DNA from: Polaribacter marinus
GTDB taxonomy: Bacteria > Bacteroidota > Bacteroidia > Flavobacteriales > Flavobacteriaceae
DNA length: 64,000 nt
Assembly (NCBI RefSeq): GCF_022662535.1
Contig: NZ_JAKQYM010000002.1
Location: 186,001-250,000 of the forward strand
Direction of reading: 5' to 3'
In this document: piece after piece, positions 1-9,205 of the stretch
Layout of the letters: every line of letters starts with the position of its first letter
Position numbering within the stretch: position 1 is the first letter of the stretch
The notes under the pieces: generated by a model
Database searches by the model: none
Told to the model about the DNA's origin: nothing
What the model saw: the letters and a program-made list of their open reading frames with translations, nothing else
Translations under genes and position numbers: made by a program

Positions 1-23
1 TTATTGCCATCAAAATTTAATTT

Positions 24-368
24 ATGAAAACAATTAAAAAAACAGTTTTGTTATTTAGTTTTTTAGCTTTTTATAATTGTGCTGAAGTGAGTTCTGCGCT
101 ATCAAATTATAATAAAAGTAATGGTGGGCAGTGCGCTACATACGAAGTTTTATATTATGTATATAATAAAAATACTAGTAAGTATGAATCTGGTAAAATT
201 TATATAAAAGATAGTAAAGGGAATAATATTAAGTATCAAGAAGAGAGGTGGAGAGATCGATTAGGTCAAACTTATTTAAATAAAGGTGTGTTTACAGCCT
301 ACTACAAAACAAGCCCATATTCTGGAGGAGAATATAAGTTTGTTGTGCATTGTACTAGATGGCATTAA
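24..368 (+). CDS. Small predicted lipoprotein of unknown function
   Basis: A 114-residue protein with a lipoprotein-type signal: a lysine-rich start, a hydrophobic stretch (about residues 8-18) and a lipobox-like FYNC ending at Cys19, which predicts export and lipidation. The mature part is short, polar and rich in Tyr, Lys and Asn, with a GGEYKF stretch and a Cys near the end. I recognise no family. It is convergent with the methyltransferase gene downstream, with only 8 bases between the stop codons and no clear terminator. Its upstream region lies outside the window, so operon membership is unknown. Confidence 0.6.
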   Translation: MKTIKKTVLLFSFLAFYNCAEVSSALSNYNKSNGGQCATYEVLYYVYNKNTSKYESGKIYIKDSKGNNIKYQEERWRDRLGQTYLNKGVFTAYYKTSPYSGGEYKFVVHCTRWH

Positions 369-376
369 ATTATTTT

Positions 377-1837
377 TTAGGAAACTATTTTTTCAAATAA
401 AACAACAGTTTCTATATGTGATGTATGTGGAAATTGATCTACCAAACTAATTTTCTTTATAAAATAACCTGCTTCTCTTAATAATTCGGTGTCTCTAGCT
501 TGTGTTGCCGGATTACAAGAAACATACACCATTCTATCTGCATTTAAATTGATGATTTTTTGCAAGGTTTTTGGGGCAATTCCTGCTCTAGCAGGATCTA
601 AAATAATAGTCTTAATTTTATCTTGATATTCAGGATGTGCAATTAAAAATTTTCCTACATCTGCAGCATAAAATTGCAAACCTTTAATATTATTTCTTTT
701 AGCATTCTTTTTTGCATCTTCAATCGCAGAGGCAACAATATCTACCCCTACAATTTTGGCATTTTTACTTTTAGAAGCAACTATTTGTCCTATGGTTCCG
801 GTTCCGCAGAATAAATCCATTACCACTGTATTGTCTACTTTTGTTTTGTCTTCTAAGACATATTCAACAACTTTAGCATATAATTTTTCTGCACATTTAG
901 GGTTGGTTTGAAAAAAGCTTTTCATGCTAATTTCAAAGTTTAAGCCTAACAATTCTTCTACAATTTTATCTTTTCCGTGAACTAAATCTAAACTACCAGC
1001 AGTAGCAATAGTTCTGTCTCCAGTTTCATCATTAATGGTGTGTAGTAAACCAGCTAAACGATCTCCAAAAATATCTTTTAGAAAGTTTGCGAATTTTTGC
1101 AAATCAAAATTTCCCAATTCAGGAGAAGTAGTTACCAAATTACATAATAACTCATCTGTTTTAAATGATTTTCTTACGACAAAATAACGAAAGAAACCTG
1201 TTTTTTTCGGTCCGTGCCATGGTTCTAAGCCTGTTTCTATACAATATTGTCTAATGTTTTTTAGGTTGTCTTCCATTTGTTTGTCAAACAAACCAGAATC
1301 TTTTTCTAAATTATCACCCATCCACCAAACACCACGTCTTTTAAAACCTAGCGTAAATTCGTCTTTATCTGTTTTATTAATTCTATCGTAACCAATAGCA
1401 GAAAAACCGTATTCCATTTTATTTCTGTAATGAAATACATTTGGAGAAGTTACAAATTCGTCAAAAAGATCTTCAATATTTTCTACTTTACCAATTCTTT
1501 TAAAAAGAGATAAAGTACTTTCTTTTTTATATTGATGTTGTAAATCAATAGGTAATTGAATGTATGGCGCACCAGGAATGTCTTGAAAAGGTACTTCTAC
1601 TTCATCTTCTGAAGGTTTTAAAACATCGATTAATTTAGCTTCTGCGTAATTTTTACTTGATTTGCTAATTTGTGCTTTAACCAATTGACCAGGTAAAGTG
1701 TTAGGAACAAAAATGACAAAACTTCCTTCTTCAGATTTTATTCTAGCAATTCCTTTCCCTCCAAAAGCGTAATCTTCAATTTTTAATTCTAAAACTTGAT
1801 TCTTCTTTACAAATTTGTTTCGTTCTCTACGTGGCAT
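377..1837 (-). CDS. rlmD: 23S rRNA (uracil-C5)-methyltransferase, RlmD/RumA family
   Basis: SAM-dependent methylation of a uracil C5 in 23S rRNA (U1939 in E. coli). The order of parts is: a TRAM-type beta-barrel at about residues 13-72, a central domain, then the Rossmann methyltransferase with DLFCGTGTIG (341-350), a QTN motif (310-312), DPARAG (414-419) and the catalytic-cysteine motif YVSCNPA (Cys441). The length of 486 is normal for the family. The four cysteines that bind a 4Fe-4S cluster in E. coli RlmD are absent: the matching stretch (about 82-104) holds no cysteine. It is divergent from rocD across a 199-base gap. The family is certain; the exact target base (RlmD, RlmC or RlmCD type) is inferred. 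Confidence 0.9.
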   Translation of the reverse strand: MPRRERNKFVKKNQVLELKIEDYAFGGKGIARIKSEEGSFVIFVPNTLPGQLVKAQISKSSKNYAEAKLIDVLKPSEDEVEVPFQDIPGAPYIQLPIDLQHQYKKESTLSLFKRIGKVENIEDLFDEFVTSPNVFHYRNKMEYGFSAIGYDRINKTDKDEFTLGFKRRGVWWMGDNLEKDSGLFDKQMEDNLKNIRQYCIETGLEPWHGPKKTGFFRYFVVRKSFKTDELLCNLVTTSPELGNFDLQKFANFLKDIFGDRLAGLLHTINDETGDRTIATAGSLDLVHGKDKIVEELLGLNFEISMKSFFQTNPKCAEKLYAKVVEYVLEDKTKVDNTVVMDLFCGTGTIGQIVASKSKNAKIVGVDIVASAIEDAKKNAKRNNIKGLQFYAADVGKFLIAHPEYQDKIKTIILDPARAGIAPKTLQKIINLNADRMVYVSCNPATQARDTELLREAGYFIKKISLVDQFPHTSHIETVVLFEKIVS

Positions 1838-1897
1838 TTTTCAATTATTTTGGTTTGCAAAATTAACGAAATTATTACCATTGTTTTATAAAATGAT

Positions 1898-1931
1898 TTG
1901 ATTTAATAAATGAATTATTTTATTACTTTTG
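1898..1931 (+). promoter_or_regulatory. Bacteroidetes-type promoter of rocD
   Basis: TTG at 1898-1900 and TACTTTTG at 1924-1931 match the Bacteroidetes -33/-7 consensus (TTG and TAnnTTTG), although the 23-base spacing is at the long end. It predicts a start of transcription near 1937 and so an untranslated leader of about 100 bases. Confidence 0.55.
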
Positions 1932-2036
1932 TACAACTTCGAGGATGATTTCTTTCCCACGCTGAATTTTCAGTTTATACTGAAAGAATAAAGGTAGAAC
2001 AGGAATGGTTATTTTATCAATATAAAACAATAAAAA
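1932..2036 (+). promoter_or_regulatory. Structured 5' leader of rocD, function unknown
   Basis: This stretch lies between the predicted promoter and the rocD start codon. It contains a hairpin with TTTCAG/CTGAAA arms and a TTTATA loop at about 1967-1985. A TTCC upstream and a GGAA downstream could close an outer stem. The base composition is less AT-biased than normal spacer here. I could not match it to a riboswitch class I know. Confidence 0.35.
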
Positions 2037-3275
2037 ATGACTGTTTTAAACAAGCTTACTTCGCAAGAAGCAATTGAATTAGAGAACAAATATGGAGCCC
2101 ATAACTATCATCCACTCCCAGTGGTTTTGAGTAGGGGGGAAGGTGTTTATGTTTGGGATGTAGAAGAAAACAAATATTATGATTTTTTATCAGCTTATTC
2201 AGCTGTAAATCAAGGGCATTGCCATCCTAAGATTGTGGATGCAATGGTTCATCAAGCAAAAACATTAACACTTACTTCACGTGCATTTTATAATGATGTA
2301 TTAGGGAAGTATGAAAAATTTGCTACAGAACTTTTTGGTTTTGATAAACTTTTGCCAATGAATACAGGAGCAGAAGCTGTAGAAACGGCTTTAAAGTTGT
2401 CTAGAAAATGGGCATATGAAGTTAAAGGGATTGATGAAAATAAAGCAGAAATTATAGTTTGTGAAAATAATTTTCATGGTAGAACAACTACGATTATTTC
2501 ATTTTCTAATGACCCTGTGGCTAGAAAGAATTTTGGTCCTTACACAAAAGGTTTCATTAAAATTGAATACGATAATTTACAAGCGTTACAAGAAGCTTTA
2601 GAAAGTAGTAATAATATTGCAGCATTTTTAGTGGAACCGATACAAGGGGAAGCTGGTGTTTATGTGCCTTCAGAAGGATATTTAGCTGCAGTAAAAAAAA
2701 TGTGTGCAGCGCATAATGTTTTATTTATTGCTGATGAAGTACAAACAGGGATTGCTAGAACCGGTAAAATGTTAGCTGTAGATCATGAAAACGTAAAACC
2801 AGATGTTTTAATTCTAGGTAAAGCGTTAAGTGGTGGTGCTTACCCTGTTTCTGCTGTTTTAGCAAATGATAATATCATGAATGTTATAAAACCAGGAAAT
2901 CATGGATCTACATTTGGTGGAAATCCTATTGCTGCTGCTGTAGCCATTGCTGCTTTAGAAGTGATTGCAGATGAGAAATTAGCAGACAATGCAGAATTTT
3001 TAGGAAAAATATTTAGATCTGAATTAGCTGCTTTTGCAGAAACGAATGATTTAGTTTTATCTGTAAGAGGTAAAGGACTGTTGAATGCTGTGTTAATTAA
3101 TGATACAGAAGATAGTTCTACTGCTTGGGATATTTGTATGAAATTACGAGACAATGGTTTGTTAGCAAAACCTACACATGGAAATATTATTCGTTTTGCA
3201 CCACCATTGGTAATGAATGAAGAGCAATTGAGAGATTGTATTGCGATAATTAAAAAAACAATTTCTGAATTTTAA
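2037..3275 (+). CDS. rocD: Ornithine--oxo-acid aminotransferase
   Basis: A PLP enzyme (class III aminotransferase) that converts ornithine and 2-oxoglutarate to glutamate semialdehyde and glutamate, linking arginine and proline metabolism in the cytoplasm. The full length is 412 residues, normal for the family. Visible are the N-terminal NYHPLPVV motif, the [14 protein letters not shown] cofactor region, FHGRT, the ADEVQTG motif and the lysine that carries PLP in [11 protein letters not shown]. It sits 33 bases before a small membrane protein gene and is probably cotranscribed with it. The leader in front may be regulatory. Confidence 0.95.
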   Translation: MTVLNKLTSQEAIELENKYGAHNYHPLPVVLSRGEGVYVWDVEENKYYDFLSAYSAVNQGHCHPKIVDAMVHQAKTLTLTSRAFYNDVLGKYEKFATELFGFDKLLPMNTGAEAVETALKLSRKWAYEVKGIDENKAEIIVCENNFHGRTTTIISFSNDPVARKNFGPYTKGFIKIEYDNLQALQEALESSNNIAAFLVEPIQGEAGVYVPSEGYLAAVKKMCAAHNVLFIADEVQTGIARTGKMLAVDHENVKPDVLILGKALSGGAYPVSAVLANDNIMNVIKPGNHGSTFGGNPIAAAVAIAALEVIADEKLADNAEFLGKIFRSELAAFAETNDLVLSVRGKGLLNAVLINDTEDSSTAWDICMKLRDNGLLAKPTHGNIIRFAPPLVMNEEQLRDCIAIIKKTISEF

Positions 3276-3308
3276 TTTAAAAAGAATAATTAACTAACTA
3301 AATTTTTT

Positions 3309-3749
3309 ATGGAAAACCCTATTACACAATTAGAACAATTAACACTAAATGGTAGATCTAAAAGCTTTTTAAAAGAAACCGCAAAATGGTCTTTTTTCTT
3401 ATCCATAGTAGGTTTTATTAGTCTAGGTTTTTTAGTCTTACTAGCCATTTTTGCAGGAGCAATTTTTAATGATATTCCAGAAGCAAAACAGGTTCCTTTT
3501 GATTTAGGAATGGTTATGACTATTATTTATTTAATTATGGCTATACTTTACTTTTTCCCAATCTTTTATTTATTTAAGTTTTCTAAGAAAATGAAATTAG
3601 CTTTATTAACAAAAAATGATGAAACTCTTTCTGATGCTTTTGAAATGCTAAAGTCTCATTATAAGTTTATTGGGGTTTTTACAATAATACTTTTATCATT
3701 ATATGCTTTAATCTTTATTATTTCTATGATGGGAGTTGCTCTTGCATAA
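3309..3749 (+). CDS. DUF5362-type integral membrane protein
   Basis: A 146-residue protein with three clear hydrophobic segments (about residues 28-50, 68-90 and 117-143) separated by short lysine-rich loops, so probably an inner-membrane protein. The overall pattern resembles the DUF5362 proteins common in flavobacteria, whose function is unknown. It starts 33 bases after rocD and ends before a strong bidirectional terminator, so it is probably the second gene of a rocD transcript; whether the two are functionally linked cannot be told. Confidence 0.7.
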   Translation: MENPITQLEQLTLNGRSKSFLKETAKWSFFLSIVGFISLGFLVLLAIFAGAIFNDIPEAKQVPFDLGMVMTIIYLIMAILYFFPIFYLFKFSKKMKLALLTKNDETLSDAFEMLKSHYKFIGVFTIILLSLYALIFIISMMGVALA

Positions 3750-3771
3750 AACATTAATAAAGAAGTTACAT

Positions 3772-3800
3772 AAAAAGGAAGCCATTTGCTTCCTTTTTTT
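3772..3800. terminator. Bidirectional intrinsic terminator
   Basis: An 11-bp inverted repeat (AAAAAGGAAGC / GCTTCCTTTTT) with a 5-base loop is flanked by A and T runs on both sides. It lies between the convergent DUF5362 and AsmA-like genes and can serve both. Confidence 0.85.
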
Positions 3801-3815
3801 ATGCTTTATAAATAG

Positions 3816-6422
3816 TTAATTTTGTTTAGTGGTATCTTTTTTCTTTTTCCCAAAAAGACCTCCTAAAACATTTTTAATCTTATCTTTAGTATTGGTGGTA
3901 GAGTCTTTTTTGATAGAATCATTTTTATCTAATCCTAATAATTGTTTTAGTTTATCTTTTCCTTCATCCTTAAGATTTTGTTTTTGTTTCTCAACTAATT
4001 CTTTTACCAAGTTAGAGGTTGCATCTTTAATATTGGTGGTAAAACTAGGACTAGAGAAGCTTCCTAAAAGTTTTCCTTTAATGGGAAGACTTTTAACCGT
4101 AGCTGCATCTTTAGGGGTGAGTTTCGCAATCATACTAGTAACATCTGTTCCTAAATATTTTACAGGTACATCAAAAACAACATCATAATTCATTGTTTCA
4201 TCAAAACCATGTTTACCTGATAACTGAATACCAATATCTTGGTAATTCAATTTGATGGGTTTTACAGATACTTCTCCATTTTTAAAAGAAAATAGTCCCG
4301 TAGCCTCATGCAAATTTAATTTGTTGATGTCTAAAAAACTTACTTTCTGACCTAAAAGACTTAATACTTTAGAATTACTTGCTTTTAGTTTAGTATTTAA
4401 TAATTGTCCTAACAAATCTCCTGAAATTGTTTTTAAGTTGGGAGTCATATCATTGTTTAAAAGCCCTGATACTTTTATTGTAGAGTTTATTTTTCCTTCT
4501 ATGGTTTTTGCTATGGGAGCTATAGATTTTAGCATTTCTAAATTACTAAAAGAATCAGAAATATTTAATTCTTTTAGGTTTAAATCCATATTAAAACTAG
4601 CCGTTTCTCCTTTTGTAGAAACGTTTCCGCTAAAACCAATATTACCTCCAAATACATCAGATTTTAGGTCTTGTAGGTTTATGGTTTCATCTTTAATGAA
4701 AACAATTCCTGAAACATTTGTAAGATTGATGTTGTCATAAACAACTTTTTGTGCTTTTGCAGATAACTTTACATTTAAAAAAGAAGGAACTTTTAAGGCC
4801 GATTCTATAGTTTTTTCATCAGTTTTAGCATCTTTAGATAAAAAATCATTGACTTCTAAATTGCTCGAATTTAAAGTGAAACTTCCTTTTAATTCTTGTT
4901 TTTTAAATAAGAATCCGTAAAAGTTATCTAAGTTACCATTTATTGCAATGTCGGAAGCTCCTGTTTTTGCATTAAATTCATTTAATTTGATTGAGTTTGT
5001 ATTAAAAGAAATAGATGTTTTATCAATTAAAAATGGGTTTGCTACATCTTTTCCATCATATTTAAAGTTACTTAAAGCAATGTTTCCTTTATTTTTTATA
5101 TTCTGATAGTTTTCTTTTTCTACAGAATTCATGTCAAAACTCGTTGTAATATTTGCTTCTAAAATTCCTGCTAACTCATTTTCTAATTTTATAGGATATA
5201 CCTTGTTGATATTAGCTAAATTAATAACACCATTTGCCACTAAGCTTACTTTGGGGTTTGTGGTAATATTGTATACATTTCCGTTTGCAGAAAAAACATC
5301 TTCATCAATTTTAAAGTTCAGGTGATTTAAATTAACATAAGTGTCTTTTATATTTCCAGTCTTGTTAACAAACTTAGAATCTATGTTAATATTTTTTACA
5401 GCTTTGGGTAAATCTGCATATTTAAACATCGCATTTTTTGAAGATAATGAGATGTTGAAAGTTGGAATTGTCTTTTCTGACAAGCTTCCACTTACAATTC
5501 CATTCATATTAAAATTACCTTCTGTTTGAATAGATTTTAAATTACCAGAATATTGTTCAGGTAATAAAGCTAAAGCATTTTTAAATGAAGATGTTGGAGT
5601 TTTAAAACTTAAATCATACAATTGGCTTTTTTCTTTTAATTGAATAAAACCATTGAACTCTAATGGTAATTGGTTGATGTAAGCGGTGTTTTCTTTAAAA
5701 GAATATTTAGAGTTTTTAAGATCGATACCTAAAACTGCATCTAAAGAAATAGCAACGTTTTTAAGATAGTTTACATTGTCTATGTAAAAAGATACTTTGG
5801 CTTTAGATTTAGTATCTAAGTCTAGTACCTCATTGGCAAAATTACCTTCTCCAGTATGGTAAATATTATCTAATTGAAGTTTTATCTTAGAACTCTCATC
5901 AACATAATTAAATTGTAAATTATCAACAGTATATTCTTGAATACTAAACGAAAAAGAATTGTTATTTTCTGTGTTTTGTGATGTGGTATTTTTTAAAGCA
6001 ATGTCAAAATTAGCAATATTGTTTTTATTAATAAGAACATTTACTTTTCCGTTAGAAGTAACAATGCTTTTTAAGTTGATGGTTTCATCTGCTTTCTTAA
6101 AAAGTTCGGTAATACTCATATTTAGACTTAATGTTTGTGTACTAAATAAAGTATCGCCCTCAAAAGGAATTTTATTGATAACAGCAATATTCTTTACTGT
6201 TAAGCTTGCTTGCGGAAAACTTTTAAAAAAGCTTAAATCAGCATCACTAAAAGTAACTGTAGCATTTATATTATTGTTAATGGTATTGGTTACCATTTGT
6301 ACAATTTTGTCTTTAAACAAAAAAGGAACAGAAACCAATAAGATTAATAATACTAATATAGTTATAGAAAAACTTTTGAGTATTTTTTTTAAAAGAGATT
6401 TGTTTGTTTTATGCTTTTTCAC
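3816..6422 (-). CDS. AsmA-like family envelope protein
   Basis: An 868-residue protein with one N-terminal membrane anchor (about residues 15-32, after a lysine-rich start), followed by a very long beta-rich region typical of AsmA/TamB-like repeats. The AsmA-like C-terminal region is at about 600-800, and the tail is low-complexity and lysine/aspartate-rich. Members of this superfamily bridge the periplasm and are linked to phospholipid or outer-membrane protein transport; that role here is inferred from the family. It is followed on the minus strand by a terminator, and ybaB lies upstream with an 80-base gap. Confidence 0.8.
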   Translation of the reverse strand: MKKHKTNKSLLKKILKSFSITILVLLILLVSVPFLFKDKIVQMVTNTINNNINATVTFSDADLSFFKSFPQASLTVKNIAVINKIPFEGDTLFSTQTLSLNMSITELFKKADETINLKSIVTSNGKVNVLINKNNIANFDIALKNTTSQNTENNNSFSFSIQEYTVDNLQFNYVDESSKIKLQLDNIYHTGEGNFANEVLDLDTKSKAKVSFYIDNVNYLKNVAISLDAVLGIDLKNSKYSFKENTAYINQLPLEFNGFIQLKEKSQLYDLSFKTPTSSFKNALALLPEQYSGNLKSIQTEGNFNMNGIVSGSLSEKTIPTFNISLSSKNAMFKYADLPKAVKNINIDSKFVNKTGNIKDTYVNLNHLNFKIDEDVFSANGNVYNITTNPKVSLVANGVINLANINKVYPIKLENELAGILEANITTSFDMNSVEKENYQNIKNKGNIALSNFKYDGKDVANPFLIDKTSISFNTNSIKLNEFNAKTGASDIAINGNLDNFYGFLFKKQELKGSFTLNSSNLEVNDFLSKDAKTDEKTIESALKVPSFLNVKLSAKAQKVVYDNINLTNVSGIVFIKDETINLQDLKSDVFGGNIGFSGNVSTKGETASFNMDLNLKELNISDSFSNLEMLKSIAPIAKTIEGKINSTIKVSGLLNNDMTPNLKTISGDLLGQLLNTKLKASNSKVLSLLGQKVSFLDINKLNLHEATGLFSFKNGEVSVKPIKLNYQDIGIQLSGKHGFDETMNYDVVFDVPVKYLGTDVTSMIAKLTPKDAATVKSLPIKGKLLGSFSSPSFTTNIKDATSNLVKELVEKQKQNLKDEGKDKLKQLLGLDKNDSIKKDSTTNTKDKIKNVLGGLFGKKKKDTTKQN

Positions 6423-6502
6423 GGATCAATATCATTATTAAAATTACAAAAGGCAAAAGTAATCTCTTTAAAACATAACTTTGTTTATATAAAGTTAAAT
6501 AT

Positions 6503-6826
6503 CTATTTAAATAAATCCATTCCTGGAATATTAGGTATACCACTTTTTGCAGCTATGGCCATTTCGTTTTCATTAATTTTAGTTGCTTTTTCTATGGCTT
6601 TATTTAAGGTAAGTATTAGATAGTCTTCTAACTCTTCAGCATCAGAAAGTAAAGAAGGATCAATAGAAATTGCTTTTATTTCTCTATTAGCAGTTAGTGT
6701 TATTTTAATTTTTCCGTCGGCAGCAACTTCATCAACTAAAACTGTGTTTAGTCTAGTTTTTGTTTCTTCTACTTTTTGTTGTGTTTCTTTTAATTTATGC
6801 ATCATTCCAGACAAGTCTCCAAACAT
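6503..6826 (-). CDS. YbaB/EbfC family nucleoid-associated protein
   Basis: A 107-residue protein beginning [18 protein letters not shown], the standard start of the YbaB/EbfC DNA-binding family. It then shows the [26 protein letters not shown] core and a C-terminal helix ending in a GIPNIPGM stretch. Family members are small dimers that coat DNA. The reading frame stays open for 46 more codons upstream, but those residues are hydrophobic and unlike the family, so I place the start at 6826. It is divergent from the S9 peptidase gene with 52 bases between the starts. Confidence 0.88.
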   Translation of the reverse strand: MFGDLSGMMHKLKETQQKVEETKTRLNTVLVDEVAADGKIKITLTANREIKAISIDPSLLSDAEELEDYLILTLNKAIEKATKINENEMAIAAKSGIPNIPGMDLFK

Positions 6827-6878
6827 CGATTTTATTTTTAATTTAATAAGCAACAAAATTAGTGAATTCACAGATATA

Positions 6879-9062
6879 ATTAAACAGTTAAAAAGGAGAA
6901 AAATATTTATCTCTAGCATAGTATTAAGTCTTATTTTTGCAATCGCTTGTAAAAATGAAACCATGAAAAGTACAGATGCTAATTATCCTATTGCAGATAA
7001 ACAACCTATAAAATTAGAAAAACACGGAGATGTTAGAATAGATAATTATTTCTGGATGCGTTTGTCTGATGAACAGAAAAATGCTGAAGTTAAAGATGAA
7101 CAAACTCAAAAAGTAGTTAATTATTTAGAAGAAGAAAATAAATATTACAAAAAGGTAACAGATTATGCTAAAGATTTTCAAGAAAAACTATTTCAAGAAA
7201 TGAAAGGTAGAATTAAAGAAGATGATTCTTCTGTACCTTATAAAGACAATGGATATTTTTATATCACAAGCTATGAAATAGGGAACCAATATCCCATTTA
7301 TAGTAGAAAAAAAGGAAGTTTAGAAGCAAAAGCAGAATTAATTTTTAATGTAAATGAGGAAGCAAAAGGGTTTGATTATTTTCAGCTAGGAGGCTTAAAT
7401 ATTTCTCCAGATAATAAATTAGTAGTTTTTGCAACAGATACAGTTAGTAGAAGACAATATTTTTTACGAATTAAAAATTTAGAAACTGGCGAAATTTATA
7501 AAGATGTTATAGAAAATACAACTGGGGGTTCTGTATGGGCAAATGATAATAAGACCATTTTTTATACAAAGAAAGATCCTGTAACACTAAGAAGTGTAAA
7601 GATTTACAGGCATGTTTTAGGAACGCCAACATCAGAAGATGTAGAAGTTTTTCATGAAGAAGATGATACATTTGGAACCTATGTAACAAAATCTAAATCA
7701 AACAAATATATTATTATTGGTTCTTATAGTACTGTTTCTACCGAGGCTCAATACTTAGATGCCGATAATCCTACAGGAGATTTTACGATTATACAACCAA
7801 GAGTAAGAGATTTAGAATATAGTGTTTCTCACTTTGGAGATCATTTTTATTTATTAACCAATAAAGATGGCGCAATTAATTTTAAGTTGATGAAAACGCC
7901 GATTTCTAAAACTTCAAAAGAGAATTGGGAAGATGTAATTCCGCATAGAGCAGATACTTTGCTAGAAGATTTTTCTATTTTTAAAGATTATTTAGTAGTA
8001 GAAGAACGTACCCAAGGGTTAAGTAAAATTCGTATTATACGTTGGGATAAAAAAGAAGATTACTATTTGCCTTTTAACGAAGAAACCTATTCTGTTGGTG
8101 TATATGCTAATCCAGATTTTGATACAGAAATAATTAGGTATTCATACAATTCGTTTACAACACCAAGTTCTGTGATCGATTTTAATATGAAAACTCAAGG
8201 CAAAGAAGTTAAAAAAGAACAAGAAGTTTTAGGAGGAAAATTTAAAAAAGAAAATTACTTAAGTAAGCGAGTTTGGGTTACAGCTAGAGATGGAAAAAAA
8301 GTAGCTATTTCTTTAGTATATCATAAAGATACGGAGTTAAATAAAGATACACCATTACTACAATATGCATACGGTTCTTATGGTGCAACAATTCCTGATA
8401 ATTTTTCGACAACACGGTTAAGCTTGTTAGATAGAGGTTTTGTGTATGCATTAGCACATATTCGTGGAAGTCAATATTTAGGAAGAGAATGGTATGAAGA
8501 TGGAAAAATGTTAAAAAAGATAAACACATTTACAGATTTTATAGATTGTTCTAAATATTTAATAGAAAATAATTATACGTCTGCCAAACATTTATATGCA
8601 ATGGGCGGTTCTGCAGGTGGATTATTAATGGGAGCCATTGTAAATATGAATCCAGAATTGTATAACGGAATTATTGCGGCTGTCCCTTTTGTAGATGTTA
8701 TTTCTACGATGTTAGATGATAGTATTCCGTTAACAACAGGAGAATATGATGAATGGGGAAATCCAAACGATAAAGAATATTACGATTATATAAAATCGTA
8801 TTCACCTTACGATCAAATAAAGGCCAAAGAATATCCTAATATTTTGGTTACAACTGGATTGCATGATTCTCAAGTACAATATTGGGAACCTGCAAAATGG
8901 GTTGCAAAACTTCGTGAATTAAAAACAGATAATAATTTATTGTTTTTAGAAACCAATATGGAAGCAGGTCATGGTGGAGCTTCTGGTCGTTTTGATGCAT
9001 TAAAAGAAACCGCTAAAATGTATACTTTCTTAATTGCATTAGAAGATAAATTAGAGAGTTAG
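6879..9062 (+). CDS. Prolyl oligopeptidase family (S9A) lipoprotein, oligopeptidase B-like
   Basis: A serine peptidase cleaving short peptides, probably anchored in the envelope. The order is an N-terminal beta-propeller (about residues 50-420) and a C-terminal alpha/beta-hydrolase domain with the nucleophile motif GGSAGG, the acid in TGLHDSQV and the histidine in AGHGGASG. The only ATG outside the ybaB gene that keeps the frame is at 6963, but the codons before it (from 6879) encode KQLKRRK, a hydrophobic segment and a lipobox ending in Cys, a good lipoprotein signal with no ATG, GTG or TTG in frame. I therefore propose an ATT start at 6879 (727 residues). With the 6963 ATG the product would be 699 residues and cytoplasmic. 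Confidence 0.85.
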   Translation: MKQLKRRKIFISSIVLSLIFAIACKNETMKSTDANYPIADKQPIKLEKHGDVRIDNYFWMRLSDEQKNAEVKDEQTQKVVNYLEEENKYYKKVTDYAKDFQEKLFQEMKGRIKEDDSSVPYKDNGYFYITSYEIGNQYPIYSRKKGSLEAKAELIFNVNEEAKGFDYFQLGGLNISPDNKLVVFATDTVSRRQYFLRIKNLETGEIYKDVIENTTGGSVWANDNKTIFYTKKDPVTLRSVKIYRHVLGTPTSEDVEVFHEEDDTFGTYVTKSKSNKYIIIGSYSTVSTEAQYLDADNPTGDFTIIQPRVRDLEYSVSHFGDHFYLLTNKDGAINFKLMKTPISKTSKENWEDVIPHRADTLLEDFSIFKDYLVVEERTQGLSKIRIIRWDKKEDYYLPFNEETYSVGVYANPDFDTEIIRYSYNSFTTPSSVIDFNMKTQGKEVKKEQEVLGGKFKKENYLSKRVWVTARDGKKVAISLVYHKDTELNKDTPLLQYAYGSYGATIPDNFSTTRLSLLDRGFVYALAHIRGSQYLGREWYEDGKMLKKINTFTDFIDCSKYLIENNYTSAKHLYAMGGSAGGLLMGAIVNMNPELYNGIIAAVPFVDVISTMLDDSIPLTTGEYDEWGNPNDKEYYDYIKSYSPYDQIKAKEYPNILVTTGLHDSQVQYWEPAKWVAKLRELKTDNNLLFLETNMEAGHGGASGRFDALKETAKMYTFLIALEDKLES

Positions 9063-9086
9063 ATTTTCTATTTCAATTCTAAAGCG

Positions 9087-9094
9087 TACTTTTG
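9087..9094 (+). promoter_or_regulatory. Promoter -7 box of the putative sulfonolipid gene pair
   Basis: TACTTTTG matches the Bacteroidetes -7 consensus TAnnTTTG. No good TTG is found at the usual upstream distance. It predicts a leader of about 105 bases that contains the hairpin repeat at 9121-9190. Confidence 0.45.
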
Positions 9095-9120
9095 CATCTG
9101 ATTGAAAAAATGTAAGCATT

Positions 9121-9190
9121 ATTGCAAGCAAAACGAAGCAATCTCTCTTTAATATGTTAGATTACTTCGTCATTCATACTCGTAATGGTG
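9121..9190. repeat. Degenerate hairpin repeat of the flavobacterial intergenic (REP-like) kind
   Basis: A 12-base inverted repeat with a single mismatch, ACGAAGCAATCT at 9133-9144 and AGATTACTTCGT at 9159-9170, sits inside weaker outer arms (ATTGC... and ...CGTAAT). It resembles the dispersed intergenic palindromes with a core of CGAAGCAATC that I recall from flavobacterial genomes; that resemblance is from memory. Confidence 0.5.
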
Positions 9191-9205
9191 TTTTTAATAT
9201 AAGGA

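Noticed and set aside
1932..2036. SAM-I riboswitch in the rocD leader
   Set aside because: A short GGTAGAACAGGAATGG stretch recalls part of the S-box, but the other conserved S-box segments are missing.
3829..6441. Several open frames on the plus strand opposite the AsmA-like gene
   Set aside because: They lie within a well-supported long gene on the other strand, have biased hydrophobic composition from AT-rich antisense sequence, and show no family motif.
6744..6878. An upstream ATG extension of the S9 peptidase
   Set aside because: It would overlap the opposing ybaB start by more than 80 bases and would put residues unlike a signal peptide ahead of the clear lipoprotein signal.
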